Origin: Streptomyces sp. LUP30
GTDB lineage: Bacteria; Actinomycetota; Actinomycetes; Streptomycetales; Streptomycetaceae
Direction: 5' to 3'
Assembly: GCF_001746365.1 (NCBI RefSeq)
Contig: NZ_MJAJ01000003.1
Span: 188,251 to 252,250 of the forward strand
Length of the DNA stretch: 64,000 nt
Of the stretch, positions 27,249-35,256 are shown one piece after another (within the stretch, counting starts at the first letter, position 1; each line of letters opens with the position of its first letter). Under the pieces are notes generated by a model that was given only the letters and a program-made list of their open reading frames with translations, ran no database searches and had not been told where the DNA came from. The translations under genes and the position numbers were made by a program.

Positions 27249-28621
27249 CCTGTGACCCCCGTCACGTCGTCCCGTTCGCCGTCGAAGCCCACGAGCGCCG
27301 ACACGGCGGCACGCGGCGGGTGGTCGGCCGACCGCGTCGCACGGACCGGACCGGCGAGGACGACGCCGACGACCCCGTGCTTGGCGTCCGCACACGCCTC
27401 GGCGATGCCCGCGAGCTCCGCCGCGGTCCAGACGCCGGCGCTGACCACGACCAGCGCGCCGGACTCGTGGTCGCGGTCCGGCACCATCGGCCGGGACACC
27501 GGCACCGCGACCGCTCGCAGCGCCGGATCGCTCCCGGCCTCGACCACGAGGTGCCCGGCGGCCCGGCGGGCGATCTCGTCCCCCTCGGGGAAGACGACCA
27601 GCAGCCGCTGCGGGGCCGGCAGCCGGTCCCGCAGCCGTGAGCACACCCGCCGGTAACGGATCCGCCTGCTGGCCTCGTCGCCGGACGACTGCGGGGCCGG
27701 GAGGTCCCACCGGACGTCGACACCCAGCAGCCGGCGGACCCAAGCCCTCGGGCCGTGGCCTTCCGGCCGGTGCGTGGGCCGCCGAACGGGCACGTCGACG
27801 GTCCCCAGCAAGGCCGAGCCCAGAGCCGCGGTGATCTCGGACTCGCCGCGCAGCCGTCGGCTCATCCGCGCGGCGGTGAGATGGCCGATGACCGCCGACA
27901 GGAAGAACAGCAGCGCTCCGCCGGCGATGAGCTGCGTCCTCGTCGGCGGCGCCTCACCGGTCGGCCGGGCCGCCGACCCCATGACGACCATGTTCTTCGC
28001 CTCGTCGTCCGCCGGATCGGCCTGCTTGATGGTGCTGATGGCCTCCCGCAGCGCGGTGCGCAGCTTCTCCAGCTCGGTGCGGGTCTGCACGCTCTCGACG
28101 GTGTTTCCCGGGTCGGTCGCGTCGGACAGCTTGCTGATGCGGCGGCTGGTGTCCTCCACCGACTGCTGCAGCGCGGCGAGCTCCTGCGCCGCCGCCGGGT
28201 CGGCGCTCTCGCTCGCGATCCGCGTGGCGTAGGACACGAAGTCCTTGGCCACCTGATCGGAGAGCCGCTGCGCGCGCTCCGGCGTCTCGGCCGTGCCGGA
28301 GATCTTGATGATGTTCCCGTCGGTGGCCTTGGCGCTGACGTGATCCCGCAGGTCGCTGCCGCTCACCCCGGGCCAGCCGAGCGTGGCGGCCGCGCGGTCG
28401 ACCACCACCGAACTGGTCGCCACCTCCGTCTGGGTCAGCAGCTCACGCTCCTCCCACGTCCCCGGCAGCAGCACCGATGCCGAGGTCGTGTAGCGCGGCG
28501 GGAACAGCGCGGAAGCGCCGTACCCGACGAGCGCGCCCACCAGGGCGTACAGGGCGAGCACCCGCCAACGCCGACGGATGATCCGCCCGATGGTGACCAG
28601 GCGTATCGTGTCATCGCTCAA
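27245..28621 (-). CDS. Wzz-like chain-length regulator, first copy
   Basis: 458 residues starting at TTG 28621, with GGGGAAGG about 6-8 nt upstream; it overlaps the GT4 stop by 11 nt. The N-terminus (GRIIRRRWRVLALYALVGAL) is a Wzz transmembrane segment followed by FPPRYTTSASVLLP. A coiled periplasmic-type region and a second transmembrane segment (about 235-255) follow. The cytoplasmic part (RLLVVFPEGDEIARRAAGHL) again lacks a Walker A motif. It likely acts with the next gene to set polymer length and drive export. Confidence 0.82.
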   Translation of the reverse strand: MSDDTIRLVTIGRIIRRRWRVLALYALVGALVGYGASALFPPRYTTSASVLLPGTWEERELLTQTEVATSSVVVDRAAATLGWPGVSGSDLRDHVSAKATDGNIIKISGTAETPERAQRLSDQVAKDFVSYATRIASESADPAAAQELAALQQSVEDTSRRISKLSDATDPGNTVESVQTRTELEKLRTALREAISTIKQADPADDEAKNMVVMGSAARPTGEAPPTRTQLIAGGALLFFLSAVIGHLTAARMSRRLRGESEITAALGSALLGTVDVPVRRPTHRPEGHGPRAWVRRLLGVDVRWDLPAPQSSGDEASRRIRYRRVCSRLRDRLPAPQRLLVVFPEGDEIARRAAGHLVVEAGSDPALRAVAVPVSRPMVPDRDHESGALVVVSAGVWTAAELAGIAEACADAKHGVVGVVLAGPVRATRSADHPPRAAVSALVGFDGERDDVTGVTG

Positions 28622-29891
28622 TGGTGCGGCCTTCCCCTGCCCGGTCCGGGTCGCGCGCGGTCACCGGGGACCGGTCACGGCCGGCAGCGGCGTACGCGGC
28701 CAGCAGCGATCGCTGGGAGTTCCGCCAGGAGAGCGGCCCGCTGATCCGCTCCTGTCCGATCTTGCCCATCCGGGCCCGCTCCTCCGGATCGTCCAGCAGC
28801 TCCGCCACGAGCCCGGCGAACGCGGCCTCGTCGTTGGCGGGCGCGTAGACGGCGGCGTCACCCGCGGAGACGCGCGCCTCCCGGAGGTCGAACGAGACGA
28901 TCGGCCGTCCCATCACCATGTACTCCAGGACCTTGTTCATGGTCGACACGTCGTTGAGCGGGTTGTGCGGGTCGGGGGAGAGGCACACGTCCGCGGTGGA
29001 CAGGTAGCGCACCAGGTCGGCGTCCGGTATGCGTCCGGTGAACTCCACCTGCTCCGTGAGCCCGAGCCGCCGCGACAGCTCCACCATCGCGTCGAAGGTG
29101 TCGCCGCCTCCGACGAACACCGCGTGCCAGTCGGTCCGCCCCACCTCGTCGCGCAGCTTCGCCAGGGCCCGCAAGGCGTAGTCGACCCCGTCCTGCGGAC
29201 CCATGACGCCGAGATAGCACAGCAGATGAGGCTTGCCGCGCTTCAACTCCGGCTCGGGCGGCACGGGGTGGAACCGGTCGACGTCGGGCGCGCTGCGCAC
29301 CACGAAGACGTCCTGCGGCCGACGCCCGCCGCGGCGCACCGCGACGTCCCGGTAGCTCTCGTTGGTGGCGAGCACGACGTCCGCGGCCCGGTAGGTCCGC
29401 CGCTCCAGCGCGCACACCGCGCGGTAGAGCAGGTCCTCACCGCGGCCGAACCGGGACAGGTACAGCTCGGGCACCAGGTCGTGCTGGTCGAAGACGAACC
29501 GCGCTCCGCGCCGCTTCAGCCACAGTGCCGGCAGGAACAGCAGGTCGGGCGGGTTGCAGGCGTGGACCACGTCGACCGGGCCGACCTTGCGGGCCAGTCG
29601 GAGCGTGTGCCACAACGCCGTTCCGTACTCCCGCAGATAGCCGGCCGGCCCTCCGGTGGCCGCGCGCAACGGGTAGCGGTGGATCCGCACCCCGTCGATC
29701 TCCGCCTCCGCCTCCGTGTCCCGCTTGCTGCCCTGCGGACAGATGACGTGCACCGTCCAGCCCGCGTCGCGCAGCGTCGTGCACTCCTGCCACACCCGCC
29801 GGTCGAACGGCACCGACAGGTTCTCCACCAGGATCAGCGCGCGCCGCTCCGGCCGGTCGCCGCTTCCCGTTTCACCAGGCAAGGCCCACAT
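28611..29891 (-). CDS. Family 4 glycosyltransferase
   Basis: About 426 residues. The N-terminal domain has LILVENLSVPFDRRVWQE and VDVVHACNPPDLLFLPA. The C-terminal donor domain has HLLCYLGVMGPQDGVDYAL and a DPHNPLNDVSTMNKVLEYM block in place of the usual EGFG motif. ATG 29891 overlaps the dehydrogenase stop by 20 nt; ATG 29915 is an alternative. It is the first glycosyltransferase after the priming enzyme in the operon, so it may add the second sugar (inference). Confidence 0.88.
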   Translation of the reverse strand: MWALPGETGSGDRPERRALILVENLSVPFDRRVWQECTTLRDAGWTVHVICPQGSKRDTEAEAEIDGVRIHRYPLRAATGGPAGYLREYGTALWHTLRLARKVGPVDVVHACNPPDLLFLPALWLKRRGARFVFDQHDLVPELYLSRFGRGEDLLYRAVCALERRTYRAADVVLATNESYRDVAVRRGGRRPQDVFVVRSAPDVDRFHPVPPEPELKRGKPHLLCYLGVMGPQDGVDYALRALAKLRDEVGRTDWHAVFVGGGDTFDAMVELSRRLGLTEQVEFTGRIPDADLVRYLSTADVCLSPDPHNPLNDVSTMNKVLEYMVMGRPIVSFDLREARVSAGDAAVYAPANDEAAFAGLVAELLDDPEERARMGKIGQERISGPLSWRNSQRSLLAAYAAAGRDRSPVTARDPDRAGEGRTIER

Positions 29892-31197
29892 ACCCCTGTT
29901 CGGCCCGGCGCGCATCGGCGTCGGGAAGATGGACGAGGTCGATGATCACCGGGGCGTCGCCGTGCGGCAGAGCCGCCAGCACGGCCGGATCCTTCGTCCC
30001 GACCAGGCACACCTCGGCGTGGTCGAGCACCTCCTCGACGGAGTCCGCGAGCAGTTGCGCGAGGTGCGGCAGACGGGTCTCGATGTACTCGCGGTTCGCC
30101 CCGAGCAGCCGGGACAGGCTCACGTTGGCGTCGTAGATCTTCAGGTCGTACCCCTTGCCGAAGAGCCGCTCCGCCAGCTCGACGAGCGGGCTCTCGCGCA
30201 GGTCGTCGGTGCCGGGCTTGAAGGACAGCCCGAACAGGCCCGCCCGGCGCTTCCCGGTGCGCTCGACCAGCTCCACCGCGCGCTGCAGGTGGTCGGAGTT
30301 GGAGGGCAGCACATGGGACAGGATCGGCACCGAGACATCGGCCCGCTGCGCCGCGTGGACCAGACTGCGCAGGTCCTTGGGCAGGCAGGAGCCGCCGAAG
30401 GCGAAGCCGGGCCGCAGATAGGCGGGGCTGATGTTCAGCTTGCGGTCGGCCAGGAACACGTCCATCACCTGGTGCGAGTCCACCCCGAGCGCCTGGCACA
30501 CCGCGCCCAGCTCGTTCGCGAAGCCGATCTTGAGGCCGTGGAACGCGTTGTCCGCGTACTTGATCGCCTCGGCCGTCGGGACCGGCACCCGGAACACCTC
30601 GCCGGGCAGGCCGCCGTACAGGGCCGCCACCGCGTCGCCGCTTGCCGGGTCGAGTTCGCCGATGACCGTCTTGGGCGGGTCGAAGAAGTCCCGCACGCTC
30701 GTGCCCTCGCGCAGGAACTCCGGGTTGACCGCGACCCCGACGTCCACCCCGGCCATGCCGCCGACGTACTTCTCCAGGATCGGCACCAGCAGGTTCAGAC
30801 AGGTGCCCGGGAGCATGGTGCTGCGGAACACCACCGTGTGCCGGCTCCCCTCTTCGGCCCCGTCGGCCAGCGCGGCACCGATCTGCTCGGTGACCCGCTC
30901 CAGGTACGTGGTGCACAGGCTGCCGTTGGGCTCCGACGGTGTGCCCACGCACACCAGCGACACGTCACTGCCCAGGACCGCCTCGCGTACGTCGCCGGTG
31001 GCGCGCAGCGCCCCGGTCCGTACGACCTCGGCGATGAGCTCGCCGATCCGCTCCTCGACCACCGGGGCCTTGCCGTCGTTGACCAGGTCGACCTTCACCT
31101 GGTTCACGTCCACCCCGATGACCTCGTGCCCCATGCTGGCCAGGCACGCGGCCGACACGCAGCCCACGTAGCCGAGCCCGAAAACGCTGACTCTCAT
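29872..31197 (-). CDS. UDP-glucose/GDP-mannose 6-dehydrogenase family protein
   Basis: 441 residues. The NAD motif VFGLGYVGCVSAACLASMG opens the protein. PTAEAIKYADNAFHGLKI carries the conserved Lys/Asn, and the catalytic nucleophile is Cys271 in FGGSCLPKDL. GLSFKPGTDDLRESP marks the C-terminal UDP-binding domain. GGAGGAA lies about 6 nt before ATG 31197. The enzyme oxidises an NDP-hexose twice to the uronic acid, so the polymer should be acidic. FAFGGSCLPKDL and the spacing lean towards GDP-mannose type, but the substrate is not certain. Confidence 0.9.
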   Translation of the reverse strand: MRVSVFGLGYVGCVSAACLASMGHEVIGVDVNQVKVDLVNDGKAPVVEERIGELIAEVVRTGALRATGDVREAVLGSDVSLVCVGTPSEPNGSLCTTYLERVTEQIGAALADGAEEGSRHTVVFRSTMLPGTCLNLLVPILEKYVGGMAGVDVGVAVNPEFLREGTSVRDFFDPPKTVIGELDPASGDAVAALYGGLPGEVFRVPVPTAEAIKYADNAFHGLKIGFANELGAVCQALGVDSHQVMDVFLADRKLNISPAYLRPGFAFGGSCLPKDLRSLVHAAQRADVSVPILSHVLPSNSDHLQRAVELVERTGKRRAGLFGLSFKPGTDDLRESPLVELAERLFGKGYDLKIYDANVSLSRLLGANREYIETRLPHLAQLLADSVEEVLDHAEVCLVGTKDPAVLAALPHGDAPVIIDLVHLPDADARRAEQGYVGLAW

Positions 31198-31279
31198 GAC
31201 GCGTTCCTCCCCCAGGCAGACCCGCTCGGGCCTGCGGTCCCCGCACCGGCGACACCGTTGAGTTGCAGCCCCCCGCACA

Positions 31280-32758
31280 TCAGTAGGCCCCCTGCCCGTA
31301 GAGCACCGCACGCAGCGTCTTCCACAAGATCACCGTGTCCAGGGCGAGCGACCAGTCCTCCACGTACCGCAGGTCCAGCCGGACCGCCTCCTCCCACGAC
31401 AGGTCGCTGCGTCCGCTGATCTGCCACAGACCGGTGAGCCCGGGCTTGACCAGCAACCGCCGCCGGATGTCCGGGCCGTACGCGGCGGACTCCTCCGGCA
31501 ACGGGGGCCGCGGGCCGACGAGCGACATCGATCCGGTGAGCACGTTGAACAGCTGCGGAAGTTCGTCGATCGAATACCGGCGCAGCACCGATCCCACCCG
31601 GGTCACCCGCGGATCCCGGCGGAGCTTGAACAACGGGCCGGCGCCCTCGTTGAGATCGGCCAGCCCGTCACGCGCCCGGTCGGCCCCGGCGACCATGGTG
31701 CGGAACTTGAGAATGGTGAACTCGCCGCCGTCCTTGCCGACTCTGCGCTGGCGGTAGAACACCCCGCCACGACTGTCCGTCAGCACGAGCAGCCCGACGA
31801 GCACCATCAGCGGCGCGAACAGGACCAGCAGGATCGCCGCGCCCATCCGGTCGACCACCCCTTTGACCGCCCGACGGCCCCCGGTGAAGGCTGGCATGCT
31901 GACCCGCAGCATCGGGATCCCCAGCACCGCGTCGATGTGCAGCCGCGGACCGGCGACCTCCATCAGCACGGGAGCCACGACCATCTCGGCGTCACTGCCC
32001 TCGAGGTTCCAGGCCAGCCGCTGCAGCCGGTCCGGCGACCAGTGCGGGTCCGGTGTGACGGCGACGACCCGGTAGCCGTCGGCGTGGACGTGCTTGGCGA
32101 CGTCGGTCAGTCGGCCGACGACCGGTACTCCGTCCAGCAGGTCACCGTCGAGCACGGTGCCGTCCGTCGTGCACACCGCGTCCACCCGCCAGCCGAGATG
32201 CGGGAACTTGCGGGTCCGGCTGATCAGATCGCGGACGGTGGCCGGACTCCCGGCGGCGAGCACCGGCCGCAGACACTGGCCTTCCTTGCGCTGCTTGTGC
32301 AGCCCGAGCCGCAGCAGATACCGCGCGGTCATGGTGACGAGCGCGATCGCCGGGATCGCCACGAAGATCCAGAGCTTGATGTTGCGCGAGGTGAGGGCGA
32401 TCCCGCCCAGGGCCAGGACCACGGTCGCCGCGAAGAGCGAGCGCCCGAGCCGGCGGAACTCCTCGGCGCCCTGGCCGAGCACGGCCGGGACCCACGCCCG
32501 GCTGACCGCGAGCGCCCCCAGCACCAGCAGCTCGGTGCCGAACGCGAGAATTCCCCACTTCTCATGCCAGTTGGCCGCGTCCCGGGCCCCGAAGAAGTTG
32601 CCGATCCCCGCCACCACGAAGGCGGTGGCGACGGTGTCGCTGGTGATCACGGTACGGCGGTACCGCTGCTCCCAGTCGCTCGCGGGCCGGCCGACTGCTT
32701 CGTTCGCCAGACGCCCCCGCGCCGACGGAAACGGGCTGACCAATTCCCCTTGCCGCAC
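31280..32758 (-). CDS. Polyprenyl glycosylphosphotransferase, priming enzyme of the EPS pathway
   Basis: 492 residues from GTG 32758, chosen because GGGGGG lies 5 nt upstream; the open frame continues upstream only through the repetitive leader. Four hydrophobic helices and a CoA-binding-like domain (RPVLAAGSPATVRDLI) precede a fifth helix. The bacterial sugar transferase domain follows: FYRQRRVGKDGGEFTILKF, SIDELPQLFNVLTGSMSL and VGPRPPLP, ending LRAVLYGQGAY. It transfers a sugar-1-phosphate to undecaprenyl phosphate to start the repeat unit. It is the first gene of the 21-gene operon, so the promoter should lie in the 1.2-kb region upstream. Confidence 0.92.
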   Translation of the reverse strand: MRQGELVSPFPSARGRLANEAVGRPASDWEQRYRRTVITSDTVATAFVVAGIGNFFGARDAANWHEKWGILAFGTELLVLGALAVSRAWVPAVLGQGAEEFRRLGRSLFAATVVLALGGIALTSRNIKLWIFVAIPAIALVTMTARYLLRLGLHKQRKEGQCLRPVLAAGSPATVRDLISRTRKFPHLGWRVDAVCTTDGTVLDGDLLDGVPVVGRLTDVAKHVHADGYRVVAVTPDPHWSPDRLQRLAWNLEGSDAEMVVAPVLMEVAGPRLHIDAVLGIPMLRVSMPAFTGGRRAVKGVVDRMGAAILLVLFAPLMVLVGLLVLTDSRGGVFYRQRRVGKDGGEFTILKFRTMVAGADRARDGLADLNEGAGPLFKLRRDPRVTRVGSVLRRYSIDELPQLFNVLTGSMSLVGPRPPLPEESAAYGPDIRRRLLVKPGLTGLWQISGRSDLSWEEAVRLDLRYVEDWSLALDTVILWKTLRAVLYGQGAY

Positions 32759-32802
32759 AGAAACCCCCCAGGTTCCCAGTGATGTCGACGTGCTCGCCGT
32801 CC

Positions 32803-32930
32803 GGGAGGCCCCCGCCTCCCGCACCGTGCCTCCCCTCGGGAGGCCCCCGCCTCCCGCACTGTCGCTCTCCTCGGAAGGCCCCCGCCTCCCGCACCGTGCT
32901 GCTCCTCCTCCCGGGAGGCCCCCGCCTCCC
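32803..32930. repeat. Four palindromic copies of an 18-bp element in the EPS operon leader
   Basis: GGGAGGCCCCCGCCTCCC occurs at 32803-32820, 32838-32855 and 32913-32930, with a one-mismatch copy at 32873-32890. The first three have a strict 35-bp period. Each copy can fold into a 7-bp hairpin with a CCCC loop, and flanking bases (GCACCGTG) are partly shared. They lie 45-172 bp upstream of the priming enzyme start. They could be a transcriptional attenuator, a protein-binding array or a mobile small palindrome. Confidence 0.8.
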
Positions 32931-33743
32931 GCGCACGGCAAAACCGGATACCGGCTATCGCAGAGCCCCTCGGGCAATTGGCTCCGACGACAGCGCACAT
33001 GCCTGTTGCGCCGGAGTGTCGAGGTGCGCGGAAACCCTTCGGAACCTTGGGTGCTCCCCGCACTCAAGGCCCTCTCGGGTTCCGTGAATTGATCCCCCCT
33101 GCGTCTGGCACCGGGAACCCGACTACAGGCTTTCTCCGGTGCCGGACCTATTGATCATTACGGATTGCCTCATGTCCGAACGGCTGAAGCAAGGTCAATC
33201 TAGACCATCGAGGCCAGTATGAAGAGAGGATGTGTGTAATTTGTGCTTAAGCTTTGATTCTTGATCAATCGGCCGCTGACCACCCACAAGCGCCCCGTCG
33301 GCACCACCCGCTCCAGGGGCCCGCCCGGCCCCCTCGCGCGGCTCCGGCGCGACATCGATCGCCGCCCTGTACCGGTCGGCTCAAGTCGCCTGCTGTGGGG
33401 CGCAGTTCGACGACGACACCCCGTCCTGCGCACGTCGGGACATGGGCTGCGGGTACCGGACGGGTCGGCCGACCGGCCTGCACGGCGAGCGGCGCGACCC
33501 GACCTGATCGAGCCGTAGGGCCTGCCTGAAAGTCCGGAAAACGCGGTCCACTACAGGGCCTTACCCCGTGGGATGAGCTGCGATTTTCCTGTCCGGATGC
33601 CAATCGGATATGTATACGTCATATTCCATGACCGTGCGGCCGCCGCCGCGGAGAGCCCGAAGTCACGAGCGTCAGAAACGGGTTCGCGCACCTGTGAGTT
33701 CCCCGAGGAGCCGGCGTCCGGGAAGTGGCGTGGGACTCTCGCC

Positions 33744-33799
33744 GGGGCGCGGGGCGCGGGGCGCGGGGCGCGGGGCGCGGGGCACGGGGCACGGGGCAT
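33744..33799 (+). repeat. Eight-unit G4 microsatellite (7-bp unit GGGGCGC)
   Basis: Five perfect GGGGCGC units are followed by two GGGGCAC units and one GGGGCAT, without interruption. The eight runs of four G separated by 3 nt form a canonical intramolecular G-quadruplex pattern on the plus strand. It lies between the EPS promoter region and the GvpU-like gene, in non-coding DNA. Confidence 0.9.
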
Positions 33800-33990
33800 G
33801 GAGGCGTTCGGGTGTCCGTGAAGCGGGGGAGGGGTCGAGAGCGGCGCACCCCGTTCTGGTGTACGCCGCCCCGGCCCTCGACCTCGTCGACTTCACCGGT
33901 GCGGGCCCGGCCTGCGCACCCGTCGGACCCCCGCCGCGCCGAACCGCCCTCCCGCCGCGGTCGGCGTCGGCTCGGCGGTCGGCGTCGAGC

Positions 33991-34365
33991 TCAGCGGTCG
34001 GAGTAGCTGAAGTCGCCGACGGTCCAGGCGCTGACGTCCTCGATCGCGACTCGGTACATGCCGCCCGTCTCCGGGATCCCCACCGTGCCCTGGAGGATCC
34101 GGGCCACGTGGAAGTGCAGATGCGTGGGCGACCCCTCCGGCCCGGGTGGGGCGAAGACGGCGGAGAACTCGCCCAAGCGGTCCGAATCCGTCAGTACCTC
34201 CGACACCCGCTTTCTCCACACCGCCTCGGGGGCCAAGCGACCGGTGATGACAGCGCCACCGGTGACCACGGTCAGGGACATCTGGTTGCTCTGCTCGGAC
34301 TCCACCAGGGCGGCGACGGCGACCAGCAGTTCGTCAGGCTTCGACACGAGACAGATTGTATTCAC
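33991..34365 (-). CDS. GvpU-like small protein
   Basis: 124 residues from GTG 34365 (a weak GGAC upstream; the start is not certain). The pattern MSLTVVTGGAVITGRLAP, a helical stretch, then THLHFHVARILQGT and YRVAIEDVSAWTVGDFSYS resembles the gas-vesicle accessory protein GvpU (ISLNVNGAVISG... and a later beta pair). No other gas-vesicle gene is nearby, so it is an orphan. Codon use is normal for the region. The family call is by pattern memory and needs a profile search; otherwise treat as a conserved hypothetical protein. Confidence 0.6.
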   Translation of the reverse strand: MNTICLVSKPDELLVAVAALVESEQSNQMSLTVVTGGAVITGRLAPEAVWRKRVSEVLTDSDRLGEFSAVFAPPGPEGSPTHLHFHVARILQGTVGIPETGGMYRVAIEDVSAWTVGDFSYSDR

Positions 34366-34549
34366 CGGTCGTCCGGCTGGTTGGGCGGTAGGCGCTACCG
34401 GGCCGGGCGGGCCTTCGCGGTCCCGCCGCCGGCGGGACGGGTGCGACGCGCGGGTGGATCACCAGTGGACTGATCGCAGAGGGTTACCTCATCCTCCGGC
34501 GCGCAGAAATCTGCACCCGTCGCAGTAGACATTGTGCAGGGGAGTGGTT

Positions 34550-34717
34550 ATGGTTTCACTCGTAGCCGAGATCGAGCAGGGCCCGGCAGACACGAACTGC
34601 CGGGGAGCAGTACATGTAGTCGGTAGTTCGCAGGACGGTGCGGTGGTGGAGTCTCGAAGCCAGGGTTCTCGCAGGACGGCGACGGGACTGACCACCGCAC
34701 TGGGTGGCCCGCAGTGA
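34550..34717 (+). CDS. Possible 55-residue protein of unknown function
   Basis: ATG 34550 follows GGGGAG at about 5 nt spacing, a good Streptomyces ribosome site, and encodes 55 residues beginning MVSLVAEIEQGPADTN and ending TTALGGPQ. Only about 60% of third codon positions are G or C, well below the neighbours, so it is either imported, rapidly evolving, or not translated. No family is recognised. It lies inside the lower-GC stretch that ends in a strong hairpin. Confidence 0.3.
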   Translation: MVSLVAEIEQGPADTNCRGAVHVVGSSQDGAVVESRSQGSRRTATGLTTALGGPQ

Positions 34718-35068
34718 TCAGGGGCCGCCGAGAGCAGTACCGCAAGGGCAGTACCCAGCAGCAACGCAAGTGAGCAGCACCTCGGTGAAGGCGCCGGCTG
34801 CGGGCGCGCGCACCGGGAGGTTCGGCAGGACGCAGCAGTGCGCACTGCCGTTCGGCAAGTGATCGACAGAGGGAAGAGCGGAGGACGTCAGCGCCATCAG
34901 GATCGCCCGGGCGGAAGCCTGAACCCGGGTACCGCAGGACATCGACAGTGAGGTGGTCTCCGGTCAAGCAATCGCGATCCCCGCGCCCCCGACAGCGTCT
35001 CGGTCGGGTCGGCGGACTCAGAAGGCCGGCGCAGCAGTAGAGCCGGCAGATGGTGTAGCAGCTCCTTC

Positions 35069-35101
35069 GGGGCCCCGGTGTCAGCACGACACCGGGGCCC
35101 C
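35069..35101. terminator. Perfect 14-bp hairpin, probable terminator
   Basis: GGGGCCCCGGTGTC (35069-35082), loop AGCAC, and GACACCGGGGCCCC (35088-35101) pair perfectly. There is no T-run, which is common in Streptomyces terminators. It lies about 155 bp beyond the stop of the minus-strand helicase gene and at the end of the plus-strand lower-GC region, so it could serve either direction. Confidence 0.7.
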
Positions 35102-35256
35102 TCGACCGTGTGGGGCGCCTGACGGGTTACGGCAACCTCATCGACGACGACCACGCGACGAGGCTCGAGCACCGGTCGCCGTTCTTCACGAGGGGCACGG
35201 TGTCCCGCCAGCAGGGCGACGGCGGTCTACAGGCACGGTCCGCCGCGTGGGCGGCG

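Larger units (their letters stand above)
32759..33990. other. Long intergenic region upstream of the EPS operon
   Basis: About 1.2 kb with no convincing gene. It holds the four palindromes, then an AT-rich stretch at about 33130-33260 that is the best place for the operon promoter on the minus strand. Another AT-richer stretch is at 33565-33640 (contains ATATGTATACGTCATATT), followed by the G4 repeat. Short open frames on both strands lack Shine-Dalgarno sites and recognisable families. Confidence 0.6.
34366..35256. other. Lower-GC intergenic region with possible transcript
   Basis: About 890 bp without a typical gene. Between about 34500 and 35102 the base use differs from neighbours: many GCAGT/CAGCA words and little third-position GC bias in any frame. 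It ends in the strong hairpin at 35069-35101. One small frame with a good ribosome site is listed separately. The rest could be a structured RNA, a decayed gene or a long leader or trailer. Confidence 0.5.

Noticed and set aside
32803-32930. CRISPR array
   Set aside because: Repeats are too short and palindromic, spacers are 17-22 bp and partly repeated, and no cas genes are present.
32562-33067. Minus-strand frames through the palindrome array, including an N-terminal extension of the priming enzyme
   Set aside because: Translation is only repeated REAGAS/GRRGPP-type peptides from the palindromes; GTG 32758 has a clear ribosome site.
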